From Candidatus Rokuibacteriota bacterium (lineage in GTDB: Bacteria > Methylomirabilota > Methylomirabilia > Rokubacteriales > CSP1-6), in the NCBI GenBank assembly GCA_030647435.1, contig JAUSJX010000129.1:1-57812 (forward strand): 57,812 nucleotides of DNA. Reading direction: 5' to 3'. Each line of letters opens with the position of its first letter. The stretch's first letter is position 1. Position numbers and translations under genes: made by a program. The notes below the pieces were generated by a model. That model had not been told where the DNA came from. It did no database searches and saw nothing but the letters and a program-made list of their open reading frames with translations. Positions 8,624 to 16,472 of this stretch are shown here, one piece after another.

Positions 8624-8641
8624 TCCCGGCGGCCGCCGGGA
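8624..8641. other. 18-bp perfect palindrome in the EB_dh-like/tetraheme gap
   Basis: The 94-nt gap between the ethylbenzene-dehydrogenase-like gene and the tetraheme gene holds the 18-base perfect palindrome TCCCGGCGGCCGCCGGGA, about 22 nt before the tetraheme start. It could form a GC-only hairpin in RNA or be a dyad operator. No T-run follows on the minus strand, so it is not a standard intrinsic terminator. It may be an mRNA-processing or stabilising hairpin that adjusts the ratio of the two gene products. Confidence 0.35.
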
Positions 8642-8696
8642 TGGATTTCTCCCAACGGCCGCCGATGCTACGCGAATCACCGCGCGATCACAAGAT

Positions 8697-9728
8697 TTAC
8701 TCGAACTTGAGCCTGAGCACGCCCGGTGTGTACGCGTGCCGCACCTGGGCGTTGTCGAACACCGCCACGCCGAAGGCGTACTCCTTCTTCAGATCGTTGA
8801 ACTGCACGTCGTATTCACTGCCGGTGGCGAGCTTCCGCCAGAACACGCTCGTGCGCACCCCGTCCTTGTAGACGATCTTGGCTCCGATGTCGCCGCGATC
8901 TCCGGTGAAGGGGGCCACGACGATGCCGGGCACCTCGTCGCCGCCCTTGTACTTCGAGTCGTCGAACGGCTCCTTCTCGGCGTCCACGATCCAGAAGGGC
9001 GGCGCGGGCTTGTTGCCCTTGAGCGCCCACTTCGGACCGTTCTTGGCGTCGTTCAGGTTGTTGGCGTAGCCGCCGCCGGTCTTGGGATCGCTCTTCCGGC
9101 CGGCTTCGGGCGCCTTGTCCTTGTCGTAGGGGGTGTTGTCGAGGTACTGGTCGTCGACCTGGCCGATGCTCCCCGTGCGCACGCGCTTCATGTGCCAGAT
9201 GTCGGCCCTCTCCCCCGCGTTAGGCAGGTACTTGTTGCCGACGGGCTTCCCCTCGCCGGTATGGCAGGCCGCGAAGCACCCCTTCTGCTCGAAGGCCGGC
9301 GAGTTGATGTTCCAGATCATCGCCCACTTGTCTTCGTAGTAGAGGTTGTTGTCCCCGCCCTTGTCGCTCGGGTCCTTGAGCATCTTCCAGGAGCCGTCGG
9401 CCTGCTTCTGCCAGGGGCCCCGGCGCACGCTGTCCGTCTCGTCCTTGTACTGCATGAGGAAATAGATCGTGTCGCCCGCGTAGACGGCCCGGAGCGAAAC
9501 CTCCGTGGAACCGCCGGGCAGGTTGCGCCCGCCGACCGCCTTGACGGTGAGCGGCTGGGCCTTCTGCCAGGCGGCGTCCAGCGTGCCGTCGAGCGCCGGA
9601 GCGGCAGCCACCTTCTGGGCCACCACCACGTTCTTCTGCTGCGCGTCGCCCTGTCCGACGGTCAGCGCCAGGCCGATTGCCAGGCCCAGCACGACCACCG
9701 GAAGGGTCCACCTCCACGATCGCTTCAT
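8697..9728 (-). CDS. Ethylbenzene dehydrogenase gamma-like heme-binding protein
   Basis: 343 aa with a signal peptide ending near GDAQQ. The body fits the EB_dh/cytochrome c-552-like heme-binding domain: PALDGTLDAAWQKAQPL near the N-terminus, repeated beta-strand segments, and WHMKRVRTG in the middle. This fold forms the b-heme gamma subunit of type II DMSO-reductase-family enzymes (EbdC, DdhC, ClrC, SerC). It also occurs as a solo periplasmic protein. A CFAACH (CX3CH) motif at about residue 150 is not a standard heme c site but is common in solo members. No molybdopterin alpha subunit lies nearby, so it is best read as a lone electron carrier or sensor within the cytochrome operon. Confidence 0.8.
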   Translation of the reverse strand: MKRSWRWTLPVVVLGLAIGLALTVGQGDAQQKNVVVAQKVAAAPALDGTLDAAWQKAQPLTVKAVGGRNLPGGSTEVSLRAVYAGDTIYFLMQYKDETDSVRRGPWQKQADGSWKMLKDPSDKGGDNNLYYEDKWAMIWNINSPAFEQKGCFAACHTGEGKPVGNKYLPNAGERADIWHMKRVRTGSIGQVDDQYLDNTPYDKDKAPEAGRKSDPKTGGGYANNLNDAKNGPKWALKGNKPAPPFWIVDAEKEPFDDSKYKGGDEVPGIVVAPFTGDRGDIGAKIVYKDGVRTSVFWRKLATGSEYDVQFNDLKKEYAFGVAVFDNAQVRHAYTPGVLRLKFE

Positions 9729-9749
9729 GACAACCTCCCTTTCCTTTTT

Positions 9750-9770
9750 GCACCGTCGCTCGGACGGTGC
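9750..9770 (-). other. 8-bp hairpin between the polyferredoxin and EB_dh-like genes
   Basis: GCACCGTC and GACGGTGC flank a 5-nt loop, 22 nt upstream of the EB_dh-like start and just after the polyferredoxin stop. On the transcribed strand the stem is followed by AAAAAGGAAAGGGAGG, which is the ribosome-binding region of the next gene, and not by a T-tract. A terminator is therefore unlikely; an RNA-stability or processing hairpin is more plausible. Confidence 0.35.
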
Positions 9771-9780
9771 GGCAGTGAAT

Positions 9781-11739
9781 CTACATTCCGTGGCGCATGC
9801 CCATCGGCAGGTTCAGCAGGACGATGGCGGCCACGGTGAACACGCACGAGAGCGCCGCCATCGGCACCAGCGCGCGGCTGGCGGCGCGAGGGTCAGCGTA
9901 GGCGCCGGCCGACAGCCGGTGCCCGGCGACGAGCGAGAGCACGAAGAAGCCGACGATGATGACGACCTGGAGCAACGCGACCACGGCCTCGGGCGCGAGC
10001 GGCGCGTGCTGCCAGTCGGGCTCGCCCAGGGGCCACGGCATATAGAGCCCGACCGCGCGCTGGACGACCGGTACTATGCCGCCCCCCTCCGTGAGCAGGT
10101 GGGAGAGGTTGTGAGCGAGGTGGACGGCGAGCCCGACCGGGATGAACATGTAGCTGAAGAGCACGAAGCTGCGGCGCACGCCGATGGCGTAGGCACCCGC
10201 CAGCCTGTCGGCCGCGACGGCCCCGCACAGCACGAGGAGTGGGACCACGACGAGCGAGCCGCCCAGCAGGATCGCGGATTCGACCAGTCCCAGATAGGTG
10301 ACGGGCTTGAGCGTGGCGCGCACCCAGTGCGGCAGCGAGCCCGACAGCGCCCACGTCCAGCCGGGCCACGCGCTGAGCATCTGGGCGGTGACCACCAAGG
10401 TCAGCCCCACGAGGGCGACCGCGAGATAGGCCTCGTCGAGCACCCGGCGCCCCGACGCCCAGAGATCCTTGCCGAAGGCGCGGAAGCGCAGGACCAGGTT
10501 GTCCCGCGAGCAGCTGGTGACGCACTCGCCGCACAGGTTGCAGTAGTTGTTCCGGTCCATGGACGCCGGGAACTCGAACATCGGGCAGCCGCGGGATTCG
10601 GCGCCGCCGCGATAGCAGCTCTTGTCGGGGTCCGCCGCGCACACGCCCCCGCTCTTGGAGCGGAGCTCGAGCGGCGCCGTCATCGAGTAGATGCCGATGA
10701 GCCCGCCGATGGGGCAGAGGTGGCGGCAGAAGCTCCGCCTCTCGTAGAAGAGCCCGACCGCCACGGCCGCCGCCGCGAAGAACAGCACGATCCACGCCGT
10801 CACCCGCGGGGAGCGGACGACGCCCAGCTGCTCGTCGGCCCAGGTGAGCAGGACGAACATGCCCGTCGCCCACCAGATGTTCCTGAATGGCTTGGGTAGC
10901 CGGCGCAGCGGGGCGGCGAGCCGCGCCGTCCACTCGTTGAGGGCCCCGAAGGGGCAGGCCAGGCACCACACGCGGCCGGCGAGGACGAAGGTGAAGATGA
11001 TCCCGGCCCACCAGATCGTCCACGTGAGCTTGGTGGCCAGGTTCGCGCCGCCGTCCTGCACGTCGTAGAAGCCCAGCAGCACGACGACCGCCATGAGGAC
11101 CAGGAGCGGGATCTGCAGCGAGGGCTGGAGCGCGCGCGACGTCAGGAGCCGGCGCAGCCACTGCACCCGAAGGAGGTCGAGGGCCTCGCCGGCCGGCGCG
11201 CCGGTGCGGGCGCGGAGCCGAACGGCGTACATCGCGAGGACGCCGATGCCCGCGACGAGCGCGATCACCGTCCACGCGACGGCTCCCATCCCGGAGGAGG
11301 CACGCGCCACGCTGATGGGGAAATCCACCACCAGCGGCGGCTCGAAGCGCCGGCCCTCCAGCTCGGCCAGCACGACGCGGACCTGGTGTGCCCCGAGCTT
11401 CGTGGGGCTGGCGGCAACCGCGTAATGACCCGCCCATGTCTGCTCAGTGGCCGGCTCGGGGTCCGGCGCCGCGCCCGCGGCGGCAAAGCCGACAAGCACC
11501 CGTCCCCCCGGCACCGGGGCGAGGTCCGAGCTCCTGAACACCTTGGCCACGAGATGAGCCGACCGGTCCGGCGCCAGCGGGCTCGGATAGGTCAGCAACT
11601 CGACCTGGTACCCCTGGACGGTGACGGTGCCCGTCGTCCCGAGAGGTGCCGCGCCCCCGTGCTTCTCGTGCCCGCCGTCCGCCGCAGCCGCGGCCGGCAG
11701 CAGCGCGAGCAGGAGCGTCCCGAGCAGGCGCGCGATCAT
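9781..11739 (-). CDS. FixG/NapH-type polyferredoxin membrane protein with N-terminal beta domain
   Basis: 652 aa from the ATG at 11739, which overlaps the upstream selenoprotein stop (ATGA). After a signal peptide, residues about 35-145 form a FixH/YtkA-like beta domain in the periplasm, then a membrane helix at about 150-172. The core has the NapH/NosR/CcoG-type pairs CLACP (about 259) and CRHLCP (about 338), and a ferredoxin-like CNLCGECVTSC near 400. An extra Cys-rich stretch (CAADPDKSCYRGG and GCPMF) precedes this. Seven or more further helices follow, with HLAHNLSHLL as possible heme ligands. Such proteins move electrons from quinol or ferredoxin across the membrane. Co-transcription with multiheme cytochromes fits that role; the exact donor is unknown. 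Confidence 0.85.
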   Translation of the reverse strand: MIARLLGTLLLALLPAAAAADGGHEKHGGAAPLGTTGTVTVQGYQVELLTYPSPLAPDRSAHLVAKVFRSSDLAPVPGGRVLVGFAAAGAAPDPEPATEQTWAGHYAVAASPTKLGAHQVRVVLAELEGRRFEPPLVVDFPISVARASSGMGAVAWTVIALVAGIGVLAMYAVRLRARTGAPAGEALDLLRVQWLRRLLTSRALQPSLQIPLLVLMAVVVLLGFYDVQDGGANLATKLTWTIWWAGIIFTFVLAGRVWCLACPFGALNEWTARLAAPLRRLPKPFRNIWWATGMFVLLTWADEQLGVVRSPRVTAWIVLFFAAAAVAVGLFYERRSFCRHLCPIGGLIGIYSMTAPLELRSKSGGVCAADPDKSCYRGGAESRGCPMFEFPASMDRNNYCNLCGECVTSCSRDNLVLRFRAFGKDLWASGRRVLDEAYLAVALVGLTLVVTAQMLSAWPGWTWALSGSLPHWVRATLKPVTYLGLVESAILLGGSLVVVPLLVLCGAVAADRLAGAYAIGVRRSFVLFSYMFIPVGLAVHLAHNLSHLLTEGGGIVPVVQRAVGLYMPWPLGEPDWQHAPLAPEAVVALLQVVIIVGFFVLSLVAGHRLSAGAYADPRAASRALVPMAALSCVFTVAAIVLLNLPMGMRHGM

Positions 11740-12197
11740 TGCCCGTACTTCCGATCGATCTCGGCGCGGATCCGGTCGGCGGAATACCCCGCCTTCTGCA
11801 TTCGAGACGCGTCCAGCGCCTCGTCCATGCAGATGTCTCACGTGGCTGCGTGGCCGTCCGTGTAGCAGGACAGGAGGCTCTTGTGCCCCTGGTGCTTGTC
11901 GCAGCCGCAATAGCAGTAGAGCTGGTCGAGGACGTCGGGGATCTCGCGCGCGACCCGGTGGGCCGCCGCCGCCTTGCCCACGAACTGCGCGGGGTCGAGC
12001 GTCGGCCGGGTCTCGCGGCGGGCCGTTGTGGGACCCGCCGCCGAAGACGATGAGATGGCCGGGGCAGCGGGCGGCGCCTCGCCACGCCACACGAGCGCCA
12101 CTGCGACGGAGAGCGCGATGACGGCCCAGAGCGCCGGCCACCAGTAGCGCGTGACGCCCGGCCGGGACCGCGACGCCCGCTGCCCATTCTCAACCAT
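11736..12197 (-). CDS. Predicted selenoprotein with PCYCGC-type motif (UGA read as Sec at residue 120)
   Basis: 153 aa if the in-frame TGA at 11840-11838 is decoded as selenocysteine; 119 aa if not. Residues 19-36 form a membrane anchor. A Pro/Ser linker leads to YCYCGC (about 94-99), HKSLLSCY, and then HAAT-U-DIC-MDEAL. Proteins of the PCYCGC family normally have Cys at the U position, forming CxxC, so this is a UxxC redox motif. Three facts favour read-through: the 33 residues after TGA continue the family pattern, a SECIS-like hairpin lies directly downstream, and the extended frame ends exactly in an ATGA overlap with the polyferredoxin gene. An AGAGAGGGG stretch precedes the ATG at 12197. 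The biochemical function of the family is not known; a thiol/selenol redox or metal-relay role is inferred. Confidence 0.85.
11796..11832 (-). promoter_or_regulatory. Bacterial SECIS-like hairpin for the UGA at 11838-11840
   Basis: On the minus strand, starting 6 nt after the TGA, CTGCAT pairs with ATGCAG (6 bp). A small 3x1 internal loop follows, then an 8-bp inner stem (CGAGGCGC with GCGTCTCG, one G-U pair) closed by the loop TGGAC. The apical loop begins 23 nt after the UGA and has G at its second position. Both features match the known bacterial rule (loop 16-37 nt downstream, G among the first two loop bases) for SelB-dependent recoding. The structure was folded by hand. Confidence 0.8.
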
Positions 12198-12410
12198 GAC
12201 ACCCCTCTCTGTCGGTTGGCACTTGTATCATTTAAAGACGGAGCATCGCCTGTGCCAGATCACGCCGGTTGCAAGTCGCTGAAAAGTCGGGCGCCCTATC
12301 CACGGCTGACCGCACGGCCGGGGTGTCGGCTCCCCGCCCTGAGGTTCCCGCACCCCACTCCGCCGTCCGCGGCCTGCGCCTGGCGGGTGGAGATGATGCG
12401 CACGCTGCCA

Positions 12411-14102
12411 TCACCCGGCCGTCCCCCGCACGTGGGCCAGCTCCTGCAGCAGGCGCCAGTTGGCGAGGCGGTCGGCCTGCCCCTTCAGGAGCGCGGCGGA
12501 CGGTCGCCCCTCGGCGTCGAACTGGCGGGCGAAGCGGCCCTCGGTGCGCGCGAAGGCGACGAAGTCCACGACTTCGTCCGTGCCCGGCGTCTTCGTCCAG
12601 TCCTCCTTGGGATCCGGATTACCCTGGAGCGACAGCCGCTTCGCCAACTCGGCTCCGCGCCTCGGGTCGTGGACGAAGAGCGGGAAGGCGCGCGAGTCCA
12701 CCGCGAGCCGGGCCTGGTGGGCGGCGCGGTCATCGCCGACCCCGTGCTCGGGCTGGCAGGTCGTGTACGCGATGACCACGGCCGGGCCGGGGTAGCTGTT
12801 CGCATCGAGGATGGCGCGGTAGAAGTGGTTGACGTGCGCGGCGGTCGTCTGCGCGACGAAGACGTCGGGGTGCATGAGGGCCAGGAGCCCCAGCTCCTTG
12901 CGCCGCTCCACCTTGCCGGGGACCGCGCTGCCGACGGCGGCCATCTTGGCGTCCTGGGAGAGGAACGACGCCGTGGACGCCTGGCCACCGGTGTTGGAGT
13001 AGACCTGCGTGTCCAGCACCAGCACTTTGATGTCCATGCCTGAGGCGAGCATGCGCGACAGCGACTGGAAGCCGATGTCGTACATGGCGCCGTCGCCGCC
13101 CACGACCCAGAGGCGCTTGGACTGCCAGCCGCGCTGGTCCCACTTCGCGCGGACCCCCATCGCCACGGCGGGAGCGTTCTCGAAGAGCGAGTTGATCCAC
13201 GGCACGAGGAAGGGGTTGTACGGATAGGTCGAGGAGTAGACGGTGTTGCAGCCCGTGGCCGCGACGATCCCCATGCCCTGCGGGCCGTGGACGAAACCCG
13301 TGCCCGCGACCATCATCCGGAGCGCCGTACCCTCACCGCAGCCCATGCACGAGCCGGCCCCACCGACGTAGAGGAGGGCCGATGCCTCGGCCAGCATCAT
13401 GTCGGCGAGCGCCTTGTCGTTGATGTACTCCCGGGGCGTGGGCCCGACCCGGCGGAAGAACGTGAACGCGGTTCGGTACCGCCCGAGCGTCCCCTCGTCC
13501 TTTCTCACCATGCGGAGGGCGTCGTAGCCCAGATCGTGGCAGACCTCGACGCACTCGGCGCACCCCTTGCACTTGGTCGGGTCCACGAAGATGCCGAACA
13601 TGGCGCCCGGCAGCCCCTTGCGCTCTGGCACCTCGAAGTACTTTCGCGTGCGCACCCACTGGGATGCGACGAAGGCGCGCTCATCGCCGGGCACCGCCTC
13701 GACGCAGGCCGCGATCGCCGCCTCGGGCACGGCCTTGCCCAGGATCGCGGTGTCGGGGCACTCGGTGACGCAGCTCATGCAGCCGACGCACTTCTCGGCG
13801 ATGAATTCCGGGATCTCAAGCGCGAGGTACGAAAAGTCCCGGAGCGCCGCCGTCCCCGGCGGGATCAGGCTTCGCGCCACGCCGACGTCCGCGGGAAGGG
13901 TTTGCGATCCCGTCCCCGCGGCATAGGCGCCGATGATCCGCGAGTTGAAGTCGGTGACGTACGCTTCCACGTCCAGGTCGAGGACGTTCGCGTGCGGCAG
14001 GTGGGACTCGTGCTCGTCCTTGCTGAGGCCCGGCGTCTTGGTCAGGACCTCGGGCGCCTCGCCCTCGTCTTCGAAGTGGTTGACGGCGACGGGCTCAGCC
14101 AT
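12411..14102 (-). CDS. Pyruvate (2-oxoacid):ferredoxin oxidoreductase, delta-beta fusion subunit
   Basis: 563 aa. The N-terminal quarter ends in a two-[4Fe-4S] ferredoxin (delta) domain with CVGCMSCVTECP (about 105-116) and CKGCAECVEVC (about 178-188). The rest is the thiamine-diphosphate (beta) domain: SCMGCGEG near 252, GGDGAMYDIG for Mg/TPP binding near 338, and SNTGGQ at about 370. The order delta-beta in one chain, with alpha-gamma in another (14505-16472), corresponds to a full PFOR split in two. It catalyses CoA-dependent oxidative decarboxylation of pyruvate or a related 2-oxoacid with ferredoxin, or the reverse. Its start overlaps the CBS gene by 8 nt. Substrate choice cannot be settled by eye; pyruvate is most likely. 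Confidence 0.9.
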   Translation of the reverse strand: MAEPVAVNHFEDEGEAPEVLTKTPGLSKDEHESHLPHANVLDLDVEAYVTDFNSRIIGAYAAGTGSQTLPADVGVARSLIPPGTAALRDFSYLALEIPEFIAEKCVGCMSCVTECPDTAILGKAVPEAAIAACVEAVPGDERAFVASQWVRTRKYFEVPERKGLPGAMFGIFVDPTKCKGCAECVEVCHDLGYDALRMVRKDEGTLGRYRTAFTFFRRVGPTPREYINDKALADMMLAEASALLYVGGAGSCMGCGEGTALRMMVAGTGFVHGPQGMGIVAATGCNTVYSSTYPYNPFLVPWINSLFENAPAVAMGVRAKWDQRGWQSKRLWVVGGDGAMYDIGFQSLSRMLASGMDIKVLVLDTQVYSNTGGQASTASFLSQDAKMAAVGSAVPGKVERRKELGLLALMHPDVFVAQTTAAHVNHFYRAILDANSYPGPAVVIAYTTCQPEHGVGDDRAAHQARLAVDSRAFPLFVHDPRRGAELAKRLSLQGNPDPKEDWTKTPGTDEVVDFVAFARTEGRFARQFDAEGRPSAALLKGQADRLANWRLLQELAHVRGTAG

Positions 14103-14508
14103 GGCGCGGCACCTCCATATGGGCCACCACGTCCGTCATGGAGAGAATACCCACGGGCCGCTGGCCGGCTCCCGCGGGCTCCGTCACCACGAGGCGGTGG
14201 ATCCTCCGCTCGCGCAGCATGTGGATGGCCACGGCCACGGGCGTGTCGGGCGCGACGCTGACCGCGGGAGAGGTCATGAGATGGCGCGCCTCCATGCCCC
14301 GCCAGTGGGACAGGTACGCCTCGACGAAGGTCGAGTTGGCGAGGTCGGTGCGCGAGATCACCCCGACGGCGAGCCCCGCGGTGTCCGTGACCACGAGCGC
14401 GCTCACGTGCTCGGCCTGCATCGTGCGGGCCACGTCGGTCACCGGGGTGTCGGGCCGGCAGGCAACCACGCCCGTGTGCATCCAGTCGCGCACCAGCGTT
14501 TCGCTCAT
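14095..14508 (-). CDS. CBS-pair protein between the two PFOR genes
   Basis: 137 aa made of two CBS motifs: residues about 1-60 (VRDWMHTGVVACRPDTPVTD and VGVISRTDL) and about 73-133 (LMTSPAVSVAPDTPV and VGILSMTDV). CBS pairs bind adenosyl ligands such as AMP, ATP or SAM and act as energy sensors. No catalytic or DNA-binding domain is attached. The gene overlaps the alpha-gamma stop by 4 nt upstream and the delta-beta start by 8 nt downstream. It is therefore made in step with both PFOR subunits and is a candidate adenylate-responsive regulator of the enzyme (inference). A related CBS protein is at 19250-19657. Confidence 0.9.
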   Translation of the reverse strand: MSETLVRDWMHTGVVACRPDTPVTDVARTMQAEHVSALVVTDTAGLAVGVISRTDLANSTFVEAYLSHWRGMEARHLMTSPAVSVAPDTPVAVAIHMLRERRIHRLVVTEPAGAGQRPVGILSMTDVVAHMEVPRHG

Positions 14509-16472
14509 TGCGGAAGCACCTCCATGACCTCGTCGTATCCCCGCCGCGCGGCGCGCAGATTCTCCTGCACCACCGTCTCGCTCCGCTTACCGAACATCTT
14601 CCGCACCGACGTCTCTACGGCGGCGAAGGCCTGCTCCACGCCGACCTTCCGGCGCTCGAGAAACGGGGTCGCGCGGAGGAAGATACCGAGGAGCACGACC
14701 CCCTGCATCCGCTGCCGCAGGGCCGGGTTCGTGCTCGTCTCCCGGGCGATCTTCACCGTGTCGAGCGCGAGCAGCCGCAGTCCCTTGTCCCGGATCGCCG
14801 ACTTCGCCGCATCGGACATCTGCGCCCAGATCCGAGCCGGGTCGGTCTCCGCGCTCTGGACGAACACCGTGCCGCCGGCGGCGATCCCGGCGAGCGGATC
14901 GCCGAGCTTGAACGCGTTGATGTCGTTGAGCGGCACGAAGTCCACTTGTGCCAGCTCGGAGTGGGTGCGGATCCGCTCCTCGGCCACGGTCAGGTAGTAG
15001 GTCGTCGGCAGCCCCTTCTTCTCCGATCCGTAGAGCGGATAGGCCTGCACCCACAGCTCGAAGGGGAGATCGCCCAGGAGGGTGGCGATCACGCGGTTGG
15101 TCGCGACCGAGCCGAAGCCCCCCACCGAGTGCCCGCGCATCGAGAAGGCGCCCGGAGGCCGCACGTCGGGGTCCTCGATCCGCGGCACGGCCGCCTCGTG
15201 CGGGATGCCGAGCACGAAGCTCCGCCTGCCGCCCTTCGCGATCTCGCCCACCGCGGCCACGAGGTCCCCCGGCCTCACGTCGCGGCTGCCGAGCCCCGCC
15301 GACGCGCCGTGGATGATCGGGATCCGGATTGCGCCGCCGTCGCCCGCGGCCGCGTCGGCGAAGGCGGCCTTGATCTCGGTGGCGAGCGGGTTGCCGGCCG
15401 CGAGCGGATTGTCCATGCGCTCGATCACGGCGGCCGCGCGCACGCCGCGGAGCGCGGCGACGATCTCCCGCGCGGGGAACGGCCTGAAGACGGTAACGCC
15501 CAGCACACCCACGCGGAGACCCCGCCTGTCGCGCAGCCAGTCGGCCGTCGCCATGGCCGTCTCGACGAGGCTGCCCATGCCGACCAGCGCGTACTCGGCG
15601 TCCTCGAGCCGGTACGGCTCGACGAGCCCGCGAGATCGCCCCGTCAGCTCGCCGTAGCGCGCCATGGAAGCCTGCAGGATCCCCGGCAGCCGGTCCGTGA
15701 AGTACCGCTGCGCGATCTTGCCCTTCATGTAGGCATCCTGGTTCTGGACGACGCCCGACATGATCGGCCGCTCGGGGTTCATGAGGTTCCGGAGCCGCGT
15801 CGGCGCGTAGGGGTCGCCCACGAACTCGGCCATGAGCTCAGGCTCGGGCAGCCGGACGTTCTCCACCGTGTGGGTAGTGAGAAAGCCGTCCTGTACGCAC
15901 AGGAAGGGCGTCTCGCCCTCCTCGGCCGCGCGGCGCAGTATCAGGGCCAGGTCGGCCGCGTCCTGGGCGTTCTTGGCGAAGGCCATGCCCCAGCCGCAGT
16001 CGGTGACCGCCATGACGTCGTCGTGGCCGCAGTGGACGTTCAGGGCCTGCGAGGTCAAGGCCCGCGCGCCCACGTGGAAGACGGCGGGCAGGCGCTTGCC
16101 GGCGATGGTGTAGAGCACCTCCTTCATCAGGACGAGCCCCTGCCCCGACGTGAAGTTGGTTACTCGGCCGCCGGCGGCGGCGAAACCCTCGCAGGTCGAG
16201 GCCGAGGAGTGCTCGCTCTCGAGCTCGACGAAGAAGAGCGGCTCGCCCCAGAGGTTCTTCTGTCCGCGGGCCTGCGCCGTCTGGTAGCCCACGCCCATGT
16301 TGGTAGAGGGCGTGATTGGGTAGGCGCAGGCGCCCTGGGTGATGTGCGTCTCCACCCAGACCACCGCCTCCGAGCCGTCGGCCGTGGTCCTGAGCCCCGG
16401 GTACGGGGCCGCGGCCGGCGCGGCGACCGCGCCTACGCGGTCTGCAGACGGGGGGCGGGCTGGTAGAGACAT
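14505..16472 (-). CDS. Pyruvate (2-oxoacid):ferredoxin oxidoreductase, alpha-gamma fusion subunit
   Basis: 655 aa. The ATG at 16472 has GAGGA 6 nt upstream, although it lies 40 nt inside the radical SAM gene. Residues about 30-430 form the alpha domain: YPITPSTNMG (pyrimidine-binding part), ELESEHSSAS, and NFTSGQGLVLMKE, then domain II and the Rossmann-like domain. Residues about 440-640 form the gamma (EKR) domain with GGFGSVATN and AYPLYGSEKKGLPTTYYL. Together with the delta-beta chain it makes a complete enzyme. Because citrate synthase is in the same operon, the enzyme probably feeds acetyl-CoA into the TCA cycle or fixes CO2 in a reversed cycle. Confidence 0.9.
   Translation of the reverse strand: MSLPARPPSADRVGAVAAPAAAPYPGLRTTADGSEAVVWVETHITQGACAYPITPSTNMGVGYQTAQARGQKNLWGEPLFFVELESEHSSASTCEGFAAAGGRVTNFTSGQGLVLMKEVLYTIAGKRLPAVFHVGARALTSQALNVHCGHDDVMAVTDCGWGMAFAKNAQDAADLALILRRAAEEGETPFLCVQDGFLTTHTVENVRLPEPELMAEFVGDPYAPTRLRNLMNPERPIMSGVVQNQDAYMKGKIAQRYFTDRLPGILQASMARYGELTGRSRGLVEPYRLEDAEYALVGMGSLVETAMATADWLRDRRGLRVGVLGVTVFRPFPAREIVAALRGVRAAAVIERMDNPLAAGNPLATEIKAAFADAAAGDGGAIRIPIIHGASAGLGSRDVRPGDLVAAVGEIAKGGRRSFVLGIPHEAAVPRIEDPDVRPPGAFSMRGHSVGGFGSVATNRVIATLLGDLPFELWVQAYPLYGSEKKGLPTTYYLTVAEERIRTHSELAQVDFVPLNDINAFKLGDPLAGIAAGGTVFVQSAETDPARIWAQMSDAAKSAIRDKGLRLLALDTVKIARETSTNPALRQRMQGVVLLGIFLRATPFLERRKVGVEQAFAAVETSVRKMFGKRSETVVQENLRAARRGYDEVMEVLPQ

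Noticed and set aside
9750-9770. Intrinsic terminator between polyferredoxin and EB_dh-like genes
   Set aside because: The hairpin is followed by A-rich sequence on the transcribed strand, not a T-tract, and it sits in the ribosome-binding region.
11838-12197. Plain 119-aa protein or a nonsense-mutated pseudogene
   Set aside because: The family pattern, the SECIS-like hairpin and the ATGA junction after the TGA fit selenocysteine decoding better than a random stop.
12198-12410. Small minus-strand frame (12232-12414) between PFOR and the selenoprotein gene
   Set aside because: No ribosome-binding site or protein-like composition. The gap more likely holds the promoter of the selenoprotein-cytochrome operon, but I could not fix -35/-10 elements.
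14508-16466. A 652-residue plus-strand open frame nearly co-extensive with the PFOR alpha-gamma gene
   Set aside because: Antisense frame in codon register with a conserved enzyme; composition is Arg/His/Gly-rich and shows no domain.
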